Shown: positions 1-6,889, numbered from the stretch's first letter. The stretch: 10,832 nt of DNA from Chloroflexota bacterium (GCA_021849525.1 JAJZSS010000023.1:1-10832); one strand, 5' to 3'. Numbers and translations: made by a program. The notes: generated by a model not told the origin, from the sequence alone.

Positions 1-141
1 GCCCGCGAGGCGACCCTGACCGCCATCAGCGCCCTGGATAAGGCCGCTGAAAAGGGTATTCTGCATAAGAACAACGCGTCTCGCCGCAAGGGCCGCCTGA
101 TGCGTCACCTGGCTCAGCTCGAAAAGCAAGCTGCCGGGTAG
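1..141 (+). CDS. rpsT: 30S ribosomal protein S20, C-terminal part (5' end outside window)
   Basis: The first 46 codons in frame 1, ending in TAG at 139-141, encode the C-terminal half of ribosomal protein S20. S20 is a small helical protein that binds 16S rRNA early in 30S assembly. What is seen: the segment SALDKAAEKGILHKNNASRR followed by a basic stretch (KGRLMRHLAQLEKQ). This matches the S20 pattern of LDKAAkKGxIHkNxAaRkKSRL near the C terminus. The family is about 85-90 residues, so roughly half is missing beyond the window start. The gene stands alone, followed by an intrinsic terminator at 215-250, as is common for rpsT. No frameshift is seen in the visible part. Confidence 0.93.
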   Translation, partial: AREATLTAISALDKAAEKGILHKNNASRRKGRLMRHLAQLEKQAAG

Positions 142-159
142 CAACCATCTCCATTCTGC

Positions 160-198
160 GAAAGCGAGCCGCGGGCGGATCCGTCCTGCCTCGCCTTC
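160..198. repeat. Imperfect inverted repeat after rpsT
   Basis: The arms GAAAGCGAG (160-168) and CTCGCCTTC (190-198) pair at eight of nine positions. The loop contains the palindrome CGGATCCG (176-183). It lies in the rpsT 3' UTR before the terminator and has no T-tract. It could be an RNA-stabilising 3' structure or chance; no function can be assigned. Confidence 0.3.
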
Positions 199-214
199 CA
201 CTTCAGAAATCCCC

Positions 215-250
215 AAACCAGCGGGAGCCTGTGGCGCTCCCGCTGGTTTT
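215..250 (+). terminator. Rho-independent terminator of rpsT
   Basis: An 11-bp perfect GC-rich stem, CCAGCGGGAGC (218-228) with GCTCCCGCTGG (236-246), has a 7-nt loop. Three A residues precede it and TTTT follows at 247-250. It fits an intrinsic terminator that isolates rpsT from argS. Confidence 0.85.
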
Positions 251-310
251 GCGTGCTTAATAACATCCACTGCGACCGTGCCGGGCAAAATCAAGATCAG
301 CGCCTGCTCA

Positions 311-338
311 TGATCGAAACGATTGCCCATGTTATAAT
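311..338 (+). promoter_or_regulatory. Extended -10 promoter of argS
   Basis: A perfect TATAAT lies at 333-338, preceded by TG at 330-331, which gives an extended -10 (TGTTATAAT). The -35 region is weak (TGATCG at 311-316, 16-bp spacing), as is usual when an extended -10 is present. Transcription would start near 345, leaving a 5' UTR of about 54 nt before the argS ATG at 399. The element GCCCATGTTATAAT recurs almost unchanged in the promoter at 9033-9061. Confidence 0.65.
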
Positions 339-398
339 CTTGGTGCGGGCGGGTAAGCATTTCCGCAACCCCAATCAGTACAGGAACCTCTGAATCCC

Positions 399-2213
399 AT
401 GTTTACCCACGAACGACAGGCCGTCGAACAACATATCCGTGCTTACTGCGCCGCCCAGGCTCTGCCCGAGGTGGGCGAATTAACCTGGTCGCCGGTACCT
501 TTCAGTGGAGAATGGGGGATCAGCACCTCATTCTTCCAGCTGGCAGCCACCCGGGCGCGCCAGCTGGCTGCGAGCGGCGAGCGGGTGAATGTCGCCCAAC
601 TGGCCCAGGAAATCGCCAGCGGAATTGCCGCTCATCTGGGCGCGCCTACCGGTTTCAGCCATGTAGAGGCAGTGCGCGGCTATCTGAACCTGTATTATTC
701 CACCGCTGAATACAGCCAGCGAGTGGTCGATACTGTCCTGGCGCAGGGCATCGATTTCGGCAAGGGGTCCCCCAAGAACGAACGCATCATGGTGGAGTAC
801 GCCCAGCCCAATACCCACCATTCCTTCCATATCGGGCATCACCGCAACGCGGTGCTGGGTGAAGCGCTTTCCCGGCTGGTAGAGTTCGCCGGCTTCGAGA
901 CCATCCGCGCCTCCTACCCCGGCGATATCGGCCTGGGGGTGATCACCGTGGTGTGGGCGTATAACAAGTTTTACCGCGGCCAGGAGCCGGAAGGCATCCA
1001 CGAACGCGGCCAGTGGCTGTTGAAGATCTATGTCGAAGCCACCAACTTGCTGGAACCGCACGAAGGCGAAACCGCAGCCGAAAAAGCGCAGCGCGAAGCC
1101 TACGACGCCGAACGGCGGGATGTCTATCGCAAATGGGATGAAGGCGATCCTGAAATCCGCCAGTTGTGGGAGATGACCCGCGAGTGGAGCCTGGAAGAGC
1201 TGCGCGCCATCCTGCGCCTGATTGGCGTACCGATCGATGTGTGGTTCTTCGAGAGCCAGATGGACACCCCGGCCAAAGCCATCGTCGATGAGCTGATCCA
1301 GCGCGGTATTGCTGATGACGAACGCGCCAGCGGTGGGGCGGTGATTGTACGCATCGACGAAAAACTGGGCCTGAAAAAAGAAAAATACCGTACCAATGTG
1401 CTCCTGCGCAGCGACGGCACGACCTTATACCTGACCAAAGACCTGGCGCTGGCAAAAGTTAAATTCGAGCAGTATCATGTGGATCGCTCGCTGTACGTGA
1501 TCGACGTGCGCCAGAGCCTGTATATGCAGCAGGTATTCAAGATCCTGGAATTATGGGGCTTTCACCAGGCGGAAAAAAGCTATCACCTGGGGTATGGTTT
1601 TGTAAGTCTGCCCGAAGGGGCGATGAGCGCCCGGCGCGGGCGGGTGGTGAGCTTCATGGAGGTTGCCAATGAAGCTTTCCGGCGGGTGCAGGCGGTGATC
1701 ACCGAGAAAAATCCGGAGCTGCCGGAGGCTGAGCGCCGGCTTGTGGCCGAGCAGGTGGGGTTAGGCGCACTGGCGTATGCCATGCTGGCGGTGGACAACA
1801 ACAAGGATATCGTCTTCGAGATGGATGCCGCCCTCAATTTTGATGGGCATACCGCTCCCTACATCCAGAATGCCCACGTGCGCGCCAACAGCATCCTGAA
1901 GAAAGCCGGCAGCCTGCCCGGTGAGGCGGTTTTCGACTATGCCCTGACTTCCCACGAGATCGAGCTGATCGATCTGATCTCACGCTTCCCCGCAACGGTG
2001 CAGCAGGCCGCCCTGGAATACAAACCGCTCAGCATCGCCAGCTATGCCTACGATCTGGCCAAAGCCTTCCACAGCTTCTATCATGTGGTTCCAGTGGTGC
2101 AAACGGAGCAAGAATCCATCCGTTTTGCCCGCTTGCGTCTGGTGGCGGCAGCCCGCCAGACTCTGGCCAATGCCCTGCGCCTGCTGGTTATCCAGGCGCC
2201 AGATGTGATGTAA
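399..2213 (+). CDS. argS: Arginyl-tRNA synthetase (class I)
   Basis: This cytoplasmic enzyme attaches L-arginine to tRNA(Arg) using ATP. The 604-residue length is close to the family norm. Seen: an N-terminal additional domain (about residues 5-110); the class I signature HIGH at 144-147; a GDIG segment at 175-178; RSDGTTLYLTKDLAL around 337-351; the KMSKS-equivalent loop MSARRG at 409-414; the FDGHTAPYIQ segment typical of ArgRS at 481-490; and a C-terminal DALR-type anticodon-binding helical domain ending ...LRLLVIQAPDVM. Many ArgRS enzymes lack a canonical KMSKS, so its degeneracy is not alarming. The start is the ATG at 399; a weak AGGA lies at 382-385, about 13 nt upstream. The gene has its own promoter and terminator, so it is probably monocistronic. 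No frameshift is seen. Confidence 0.96.
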   Translation: MFTHERQAVEQHIRAYCAAQALPEVGELTWSPVPFSGEWGISTSFFQLAATRARQLAASGERVNVAQLAQEIASGIAAHLGAPTGFSHVEAVRGYLNLYYSTAEYSQRVVDTVLAQGIDFGKGSPKNERIMVEYAQPNTHHSFHIGHHRNAVLGEALSRLVEFAGFETIRASYPGDIGLGVITVVWAYNKFYRGQEPEGIHERGQWLLKIYVEATNLLEPHEGETAAEKAQREAYDAERRDVYRKWDEGDPEIRQLWEMTREWSLEELRAILRLIGVPIDVWFFESQMDTPAKAIVDELIQRGIADDERASGGAVIVRIDEKLGLKKEKYRTNVLLRSDGTTLYLTKDLALAKVKFEQYHVDRSLYVIDVRQSLYMQQVFKILELWGFHQAEKSYHLGYGFVSLPEGAMSARRGRVVSFMEVANEAFRRVQAVITEKNPELPEAERRLVAEQVGLGALAYAMLAVDNNKDIVFEMDAALNFDGHTAPYIQNAHVRANSILKKAGSLPGEAVFDYALTSHEIELIDLISRFPATVQQAALEYKPLSIASYAYDLAKAFHSFYHVVPVVQTEQESIRFARLRLVAAARQTLANALRLLVIQAPDVM

Positions 2214-2220
2214 GTTCGAA

Positions 2221-2259
2221 GGTCCGGAAGCTTTTTTGAGCGCTTCCGGTCCCTTTTTT
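2221..2259 (+). terminator. Rho-independent terminator of argS
   Basis: The stem CCGGAAGC (2224-2231) pairs perfectly with GCTTCCGG (2242-2249). CCC and six T residues (2254-2259) follow. It sits 10 bp after the argS stop codon. Confidence 0.85.
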
Positions 2260-2287
2260 GTTCGGCAATACCAAACTTAAAGCACAC

Positions 2288-2300
2288 GAAGGAGATATAC
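2288..2300 (+). promoter_or_regulatory. Strong ribosome binding site of the COG2403-like gene
   Basis: GAAGGAGATATAC at 2288-2300 contains a full AAGGAG Shine-Dalgarno core (2289-2294). It lies 12 nt from the ATG at 2307, a longer gap than the usual 5-9 nt. No closer in-frame start exists. Confidence 0.6.
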
Positions 2301-2306
2301 GAACCC

Positions 2307-3626
2307 ATGTCACCGATCCGCACTTTGATTATGGGCGCCGCCGGGCGCGATTTCCACAACTTCAACGTCTTTTTCCGCGACAATCCGGATTACCAGGTGG
2401 TCGCCTTCACCGCTACCCAGATCCCTGATATTGAAGGGCGCACCTACCCGGCCGAGCTGGCGGGTAAGCTGTACCCGGCAGGCATCCCGATCCATGCCGA
2501 AGAAGAGCTGGTGGACCTGATTCGCCAGCACCAGGTAGAGCAGGTCGTATTTGCCTACTCAGATGTGCCGCATGCGGTCGTGATGCACAAAGCCTCTATC
2601 GTTAACGCCGCCGGGGCAGATTTCCGCCTGATGGGCACCCATCTGACGCAGCTCAAATCCAGCAAACCGGTGGTTTCGGTCTGCGCCGTGCGCACCGGCT
2701 CCGGCAAGAGCCAGACCACCCGGCGCGTGTCGTTGATCCTGCGCGGGATGGGTTTCCGCGTGGCAGCCATCCGCCACCCCATGCCCTACGGTGACCTGGT
2801 AAAGCAGAAAGTCCAACGCTTTGCCGATTATGCCGACCTGGACAAACACGAGTGCACCATCGAAGAGCGCGAGGAGTACGAGCCGCATCTCGATAACGGC
2901 GTGATCGTGTATGCCGGCGTGGATTACGAAGCCATCCTGCGCCAGGCCGAGCAAGAAGTCGATATCGTCCTGTGGGACGGCGGCAATAACGACTTCTCGT
3001 TTTACATCCCCGACCTGCAAATTGCCGTGGCCGACCCGCACCGCCCCGGGCACGAGATCGGCTATCACCCCGGCGAAACAGTGGCACGCATGGCAGATGT
3101 GTTCGTGATCAACAAGGTAGATACCGCCGCCCCTGAAGCCGTGATCCAGGTGCGTGAGAACCTGAACGCCATTAATCCCAAAGCCCAGGTGATCGAAGCC
3201 GCTTCGCCGCTGTTTGTCGACGACCCGGCTGCCATCCGCGGCAAGCGCGTCCTGGTGATTGAAGATGGTCCCACCCTGACCCACGGCGAGATGGCTTACG
3301 GGGCAGGCTGGGTGGCAGCCCGGCGCTTTGGCGCGGCTGAGATCGTGGATCCCCGCCCCTTTGCCGTGGGCTCGATCCGCACGACCTATGAGAAATATCC
3401 CCGCACCGGCGCCATCCTGCCGGCCATGGGCTATGGCGAAGCCCAGATGCACGACCTGGAAGCTACCATCCGCGCCGCGGATGTGGATATGGTCATCATC
3501 GGCACACCGATTGACCTGACGCGGGTGATCAAGATCGACAAGCCTAGCCAGCGGGTGCGCTACGAGCTGCAGGAGATCGGCAAGCCGACCCTGGAAGATA
3601 TCCTCAAAGCCAAATTCGGCAAATAG
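2307..3626 (+). CDS. P-loop GTPase, COG2403 / cyclic 2,3-diphosphoglycerate synthetase-like
   Basis: This 439-residue cytoplasmic protein resembles the family that includes archaeal cyclic 2,3-diphosphoglycerate synthetase and the uncharacterised 'predicted GTPase' group COG2403. Seen: an N-terminal Rossmann-like region beginning IRTLIMGAAGRDFHNFN (4-20); a P-loop TGSGKSQTTR at 130-139; an acidic DGGNND at 224-229, possibly Mg-binding; the GTPase G4-type motif NKVD at 269-272; and a C-terminal part with MVIIGTPIDLTRVI at 395-408. The archaeal enzyme closes 2,3-bisphosphoglycerate to its cyclic form with ATP. That reaction is known for Methanothermus; whether the bacterial homologues perform it is uncertain. 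NKVD suggests guanine-nucleotide specificity. Its start has a strong Shine-Dalgarno sequence. The neighbours give no clear pathway: argS ends in a terminator upstream, and a DNA methyltransferase follows after a hairpin. Fold confidence is high, function low. Confidence 0.8.
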   Translation: MSPIRTLIMGAAGRDFHNFNVFFRDNPDYQVVAFTATQIPDIEGRTYPAELAGKLYPAGIPIHAEEELVDLIRQHQVEQVVFAYSDVPHAVVMHKASIVNAAGADFRLMGTHLTQLKSSKPVVSVCAVRTGSGKSQTTRRVSLILRGMGFRVAAIRHPMPYGDLVKQKVQRFADYADLDKHECTIEEREEYEPHLDNGVIVYAGVDYEAILRQAEQEVDIVLWDGGNNDFSFYIPDLQIAVADPHRPGHEIGYHPGETVARMADVFVINKVDTAAPEAVIQVRENLNAINPKAQVIEAASPLFVDDPAAIRGKRVLVIEDGPTLTHGEMAYGAGWVAARRFGAAEIVDPRPFAVGSIRTTYEKYPRTGAILPAMGYGEAQMHDLEATIRAADVDMVIIGTPIDLTRVIKIDKPSQRVRYELQEIGKPTLEDILKAKFGK

Positions 3627-3637
3627 ACTGAACCAGC

Positions 3638-3667
3638 CGGGGCAGGTAGAGCAATACACCTGCCCCG
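3638..3667 (+). other. Hairpin between GTPase and methyltransferase genes
   Basis: A perfect 10-bp stem, CGGGGCAGGT (3638-3647) with ACCTGCCCCG (3658-3667), has a 10-nt loop. It lies 11 nt after the GTPase stop and 17 nt before the methyltransferase ATG. No T-tract follows, so it is not a standard intrinsic terminator. It could partially terminate, protect the upstream mRNA, or dampen translation of the downstream gene, which has no visible Shine-Dalgarno sequence. Confidence 0.6.
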
Positions 3668-3684
3668 ATTAGCCTCCCAACCTT

Positions 3685-4956
3685 ATGCCCATTCTGAACT
3701 GGGATTCTAAAACCCCACCTGTTCCACTGCCCGCCGAATTGACAACCCGGGCCGTGATCTATCCCGGCGGCGTGGGATATCCATACGCCGGGGCAAACCC
3801 GGACGCCGGGACAAACCCGGACGCCCAGGCCGGCGATGCCTTGATCCAGGGTGATAATCTGGCGGTGATGTCTGCGCTGCTCGAAACGCATGCGGGGAAG
3901 GTTGACCTGATCTACGCCGACCCCCCGTTTTTTACCAACCGGGCTTTCCCGGCGCGCATCGGGCAGGGCGAAGACTCGCGCCGCCCGCAGGATTGGAAGC
4001 TGGGTGTGGGCTACCCCGATCGCTGGGAGCGGGTGGAAGATTACCTGGATATGCTTTACCCGCGCCTGGCGCTGATGCACCGCCTGCTGGCACCAACCGG
4101 CATGCTTTACCTGCACCTGGACTGGCACGCCGACGCCTACGCCCGCCTGCTGTTGGATGAGATCTTCGGCGCCGAGCGCGTGCTCAACGAGATCATCTGG
4201 GCCTATCATGGGCCCTCGCCCATCCGCAGCGCGTTCAACCGCAAGCACGATACCATCCTGGCATATACCAAAAGCAGCGACTACACTTTCAATGCCGATG
4301 CGGTGCGCGAGCCCTACAATCCCAACACGGTCAAGACTTTTAATTCCTCGCCCAAAGCCGGTTTCGGCAAGGTACCTGACCTGGCACGCGGCAAAGTGCC
4401 CGAAGACTGGTGGTATTTTCCGGTGGTGGCGCGCCTGCACGGCGAGCGCACCGGCTATCCCACCCAGAAGCCAGAAGCACTGCTGGAGCGGATCATCCGG
4501 GCATCCTCGAATCCTGGCGAGCTGGTGGCGGATTTCTTCTGCGGCTCCGGCACCACCCCGGTGGTTGCCAGCCGCCACGGCCGGCGCTACCTCGCCAGCG
4601 ACCTGACCCCACAGGCGATTTACACCACCCAGGCGCGCCTGATCGAAAACCATGCTCCCACATTCCTGCTCCAACAGATTGCCGGTAAAGCAGCCCAGTC
4701 TCCGGAAGCAGAGCCCACCACCGGCATACGGCGAGAAGGAAACCAGGTGCGGCTGGAAAGCGCCTGCCTGGAAGATCTGGTCTTATGGGAAGTTGATCCC
4801 GCCTGGAATGGGCGGTTATTTCGCAGTGCAGCCCAAAGCCTGCGCACCCGCCGCCAGCTGCCGGTGTCCTCACTGGAATTACCCGGGGTGGGAGAACAGG
4901 TCTGTGCCCGCCTGGTGAAGACTGGCGGCGAAGAACAGTACTATCTGTTGGATTAG
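3685..4956 (+). CDS. Site-specific DNA methyltransferase, beta class (N6-adenine/N4-cytosine)
   Basis: This protein is predicted to transfer a methyl group from S-adenosylmethionine to a base in a specific DNA sequence. Of its 423 residues, about 50-330 form the N6_N4_Mtase catalytic domain. The catalytic motif IV, DPPF (79-82, within VDLIYADPPFF), comes before TQKP (260-263, motif X region) and the AdoMet-binding motif I DFFCGSGTT (283-291). This order defines the beta class; DPPF favours N6-adenine over N4-cytosine. The central region (about 170-255) probably recognises the target. Residues 331-423 form a C-terminal extension of unknown role. The N terminus carries a six-residue duplication (AGANPD/AGTNPD, 35-46). 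No restriction endonuclease lies beside it, so it looks like an orphan methyltransferase. No clear Shine-Dalgarno sequence precedes the ATG; the start was chosen as the first in-frame ATG and could lie further in, since motifs begin only near residue 52. Confidence 0.9.
   Translation: MPILNWDSKTPPVPLPAELTTRAVIYPGGVGYPYAGANPDAGTNPDAQAGDALIQGDNLAVMSALLETHAGKVDLIYADPPFFTNRAFPARIGQGEDSRRPQDWKLGVGYPDRWERVEDYLDMLYPRLALMHRLLAPTGMLYLHLDWHADAYARLLLDEIFGAERVLNEIIWAYHGPSPIRSAFNRKHDTILAYTKSSDYTFNADAVREPYNPNTVKTFNSSPKAGFGKVPDLARGKVPEDWWYFPVVARLHGERTGYPTQKPEALLERIIRASSNPGELVADFFCGSGTTPVVASRHGRRYLASDLTPQAIYTTQARLIENHAPTFLLQQIAGKAAQSPEAEPTTGIRREGNQVRLESACLEDLVLWEVDPAWNGRLFRSAAQSLRTRRQLPVSSLELPGVGEQVCARLVKTGGEEQYYLLD
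3787..3822 (+). repeat. 18-bp tandem duplication inside the methyltransferase gene
   Basis: Two adjacent 18-bp units (3787-3804 and 3805-3822) differ at one base (G at 3793, A at 3811). They encode AGANPD and AGTNPD, so the reading frame is kept. The copy lies in the poorly conserved N-terminal tail, before the first catalytic motifs. Confidence 0.85.
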
Positions 4957-4959
4957 CTT

Positions 4960-5015
4960 AAAAAGGAAAAGAACAGGGCGCGGCATGCTCGGTGAGCGAG
5001 CCGCGCCCTGTTTTC
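4960..5015. terminator. Bidirectional terminator between convergent genes
   Basis: A 13-bp perfect stem, AACAGGGCGCGGC (4972-4984) with GCCGCGCCCTGTT (5000-5012), is capped by an inner GCTC/GAGC stem (4987-4990 with 4994-4997). TTTT follows on the plus strand (5011-5014), and an A-rich run (4960-4973) gives T-rich RNA on the minus strand. It serves both the methyltransferase (stop at 4956) and pirin (stop at 5017). Confidence 0.88.
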
Positions 5016-5016
5016 G

Positions 5017-5883
5017 TTATTGGACAAATGTGCCGCTGCGCAAATCGCTCAAAGCCTGCTGGATCTCGGCCTGGGTATTCATCACAAACGGCCCGTAGGG
5101 GTAGATCGGCTCTTTGAATGGCTCACCGACCATGAGCATGAAGCGCACAGAGGAAGCCGGTCCACTCTGGACGCGGATCTCATCCCCTTCATCGAAAACC
5201 AGCATCTTTACCGCCGTGATAAATTCACCCGGCTCGCTCTCGCCGCCGCCAAACACACCCTCACCTTCGAACACATAGGCGATGGCGAAATCCTGTGTGC
5301 GGGTGGGCAGGCTGAACTCCGCCCCCGGCTGGAGGGTGACATCCATGTAGATCGGTTGGGCGGCGATATCGGTGACCGGACCCTTGACCCCACCGTACTC
5401 CCCGGCGACCACACGCACCAGCGACTCGGGCGTCTCAACGCAGGGGATGGTGGCGGCGCTCACCTCTTGATAGCGCGGCTGGCTCATCTTCTGGGCCGCA
5501 GGTAAATTCACCCATAATTGAAAGCCCTGGATAATGCCTTCGGGATCACGGTGGGGTAATTCCTCATGCATGATACCCCGGCCGCTGGTCATCCACTGCA
5601 CATCACCCGGCCCGATGATCCCCATATTACCCAGGCTGTCGCGGTGGCGAACGCTGCCCCGCAGCATATAGGTCACGGTTTCGATGCCGCGATGGGGATG
5701 GGTGGGAAAGCCCTGGATCGGTCCTTCCAGCGGATCGTTAAAGGCGAAATGATCGAAAAGCAGGAAGGGATCAAACAGGTTAGAACGCTGCGGGCCGAAC
5801 GAACGGCGCAGGAGCACATCGGCCCCTTCGATCACGGTTTGCGGGGCGATGACTTGTTTTACGCGACGAATTGAATCTGTCAT
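5017..5883 (-). CDS. Pirin family protein (bicupin, quercetin 2,3-dioxygenase-like)
   Basis: A 288-residue cytoplasmic bicupin of the pirin/YhhW family. Seen: the N-terminal pirin cupin with metal ligands HPH (H62 and H64, within FPTHPHRGIETVTYML) and MHEE (H106 and E108). They correspond to the three-His-one-Glu iron site known in human pirin and E. coli YhhW. A second cupin-like Pirin_C domain spans about 165-280. Both ligand sets are intact, so a metal-dependent enzyme is plausible. E. coli YhhW and human pirin have quercetinase activity in vitro, but the natural substrate is generally unknown. The ATG at 5883 has a strong AGGAGGA seven bases upstream. A TATAAT-type -10 lies 45-50 bp upstream, so the gene may be transcribed independently of the hydrolase gene before it. 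It ends at the bidirectional terminator. Confidence 0.93.
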   Translation of the reverse strand: MTDSIRRVKQVIAPQTVIEGADVLLRRSFGPQRSNLFDPFLLFDHFAFNDPLEGPIQGFPTHPHRGIETVTYMLRGSVRHRDSLGNMGIIGPGDVQWMTSGRGIMHEELPHRDPEGIIQGFQLWVNLPAAQKMSQPRYQEVSAATIPCVETPESLVRVVAGEYGGVKGPVTDIAAQPIYMDVTLQPGAEFSLPTRTQDFAIAYVFEGEGVFGGGESEPGEFITAVKMLVFDEGDEIRVQSGPASSVRFMLMVGEPFKEPIYPYGPFVMNTQAEIQQALSDLRSGTFVQ

Positions 5884-5890
5884 GGGAGAT

Positions 5891-5897
5891 TCCTCCT
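5891..5897 (-). promoter_or_regulatory. Ribosome binding site of pirin
   Basis: TCCTCCT on the plus strand reads AGGAGGA on the minus strand, seven bases before the ATG at 5883. It is a near-ideal Shine-Dalgarno sequence and fixes the start. Confidence 0.85.
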
Positions 5898-5899
5898 GG

Positions 5900-5909
5900 T
5901 TACCGGTAA
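5900..5909. promoter_or_regulatory. Palindrome TTACCGGTAA in the pirin leader
   Basis: A perfect 10-bp palindrome lies just upstream of the pirin Shine-Dalgarno sequence and downstream of its candidate -10. It is placed like an operator or roadblock site for a dimeric repressor. No regulator is identified and chance occurrence is possible. Confidence 0.3.
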
Positions 5910-5927
5910 TCAGACTACAACGATCCT

Positions 5928-5933
5928 ATTATA
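5928..5933 (-). promoter_or_regulatory. Candidate -10 box for pirin
   Basis: ATTATA on the plus strand reads as a perfect TATAAT on the minus strand. Initiation would fall near 5921, giving a leader of about 38 nt. No good -35 is visible at 16-18 bp (CACGGA at 5951-5956 is weak), so this is a moderate call. Confidence 0.45.
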
Positions 5934-5977
5934 ACCCCAGATGGCAGGCTTCCGTGGGTTTGAAACACCCGGAATTC

Positions 5978-6886
5978 TCACTGGCTGAAGAATGTAACCA
6001 GCGTCTGGTTATAGAATTCGGGTGCAGTCAGATAAGGAAAATGACCATTATCGACGGTCACCACCTGGGCAGCAGGATATGCGAGGCGCAGCTGAGCGCG
6101 CAGGTCAGCGTCAACCAGCGGGTCGTTGCTGGCCTCAACGATCATCACCGGGACGTTCGTTTCCGCAGGTAGGGTAAATAACTCTATCACGCACTGGTAG
6201 CGCCCGGATACCTGCGCCTTGCTCATCCGCCCGGCGGCGATCTCGTTCAGGAACGCCAGGGTGAACTCATCGTTGCCGGAGGCCGGAAAGATGCTCTCCC
6301 GAAAGCTGCCTTTCAGGATATCCAGCACCAGCCACTCGGGCACATAAGGAATCAGGCTCCCCACCGTGCCGTATTTTTCCTTGTAGCTCGTGGTGGGTGG
6401 AAATGTATTCGCGAAGACTGCCCTGTTGACCCGCTCGGGATGCCGGGCAACCAGAAACTGCGCCAGGTAGCCGCCCAGGGATGAGCCGACCACGTTGAAC
6501 TGCGTCACCTCCTCCTGATCGAGGATCGCCAGTACACCCCTTTCCAGCTCAGCCAGTGAATCGACCGCCGGGTAGGTCACACTGACAATCTGGTAATCCC
6601 CACGCAGCGCTGCGATCTGCTGCCACCAGATATCATATGCCCCGGTCATGCCGTGTAAGAACAGGATCGTCTGCGCACCGCTGCCGGTGGACAGGTACTC
6701 CCAGGTCACCCCTGAGACCTCCAGTGTGGAAGGAGGAAATTCCGCCCGGAATGCCTGTAAGGCCGCGACTTTGTCGGGAGGTGCGCTGGCGTACAGCGAG
6801 TCAAAAGAGGGACGGGAGGCTGGCCAGAGATAAACCAATATAACAATGATTATCAGGCTGAAAATAATTGTCCGGCTACGGCGCAT
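5978..6886 (-). CDS. Membrane-anchored alpha/beta hydrolase, maspardin-like
   Basis: A predicted serine hydrolase of 302 residues from the chosen ATG. Seen: one hydrophobic helix at about 6-20 after an Arg-rich start (signal anchor, catalytic domain outside); a beta-strand and oxyanion segment ILFLHGMTG (74-82); the nucleophile elbow GSSLGG with Ser136; a probable acid in EASNDPLV (Asp255); and His282 in DNGHFPYL. The full Ser-Asp-His triad is therefore visible. Several stretches (YPAVDSL..., VGSSLGGYLAQ, NTFPPTTS, GHFPYL) resemble, from memory, eukaryotic maspardin (SPG21), which has lost its catalytic His. The substrate is unknown. The stop of the propeller gene lies about 27 bp upstream, which suggests co-transcription. 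A GTG at 6892 is in frame, but GAGG at 6892-6895 sits at proper spacing only for the ATG at 6886. Enzyme class is well supported, function is not. Confidence 0.85.
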   Translation of the reverse strand: MRRSRTIIFSLIIIVILVYLWPASRPSFDSLYASAPPDKVAALQAFRAEFPPSTLEVSGVTWEYLSTGSGAQTILFLHGMTGAYDIWWQQIAALRGDYQIVSVTYPAVDSLAELERGVLAILDQEEVTQFNVVGSSLGGYLAQFLVARHPERVNRAVFANTFPPTTSYKEKYGTVGSLIPYVPEWLVLDILKGSFRESIFPASGNDEFTLAFLNEIAAGRMSKAQVSGRYQCVIELFTLPAETNVPVMIVEASNDPLVDADLRAQLRLAYPAAQVVTVDNGHFPYLTAPEFYNQTLVTFFSQ

Positions 6887-6889
6887 ATT

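Noticed and set aside
2559..3659. A 366-codon open frame antisense to the GTPase gene
   Set aside because: It lies wholly over a well-supported gene, its translation is Gly/His/Val/Asp-rich with no recognisable motif, and no ribosome binding site was seen. It is a codon-bias shadow.
3604..4674. A 356-codon open frame antisense to the methyltransferase gene
   Set aside because: The plus-strand frame has all catalytic motifs. The antisense protein shows a repeat only because of the 18-bp duplication and matches nothing known.
4960..5015. A possible mobile-element end or recombination site at the long inverted repeat
   Set aside because: Its position between convergent stop codons and the T/A tracts on both sides explain it as a bidirectional terminator. 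No transposase or target duplication is present.
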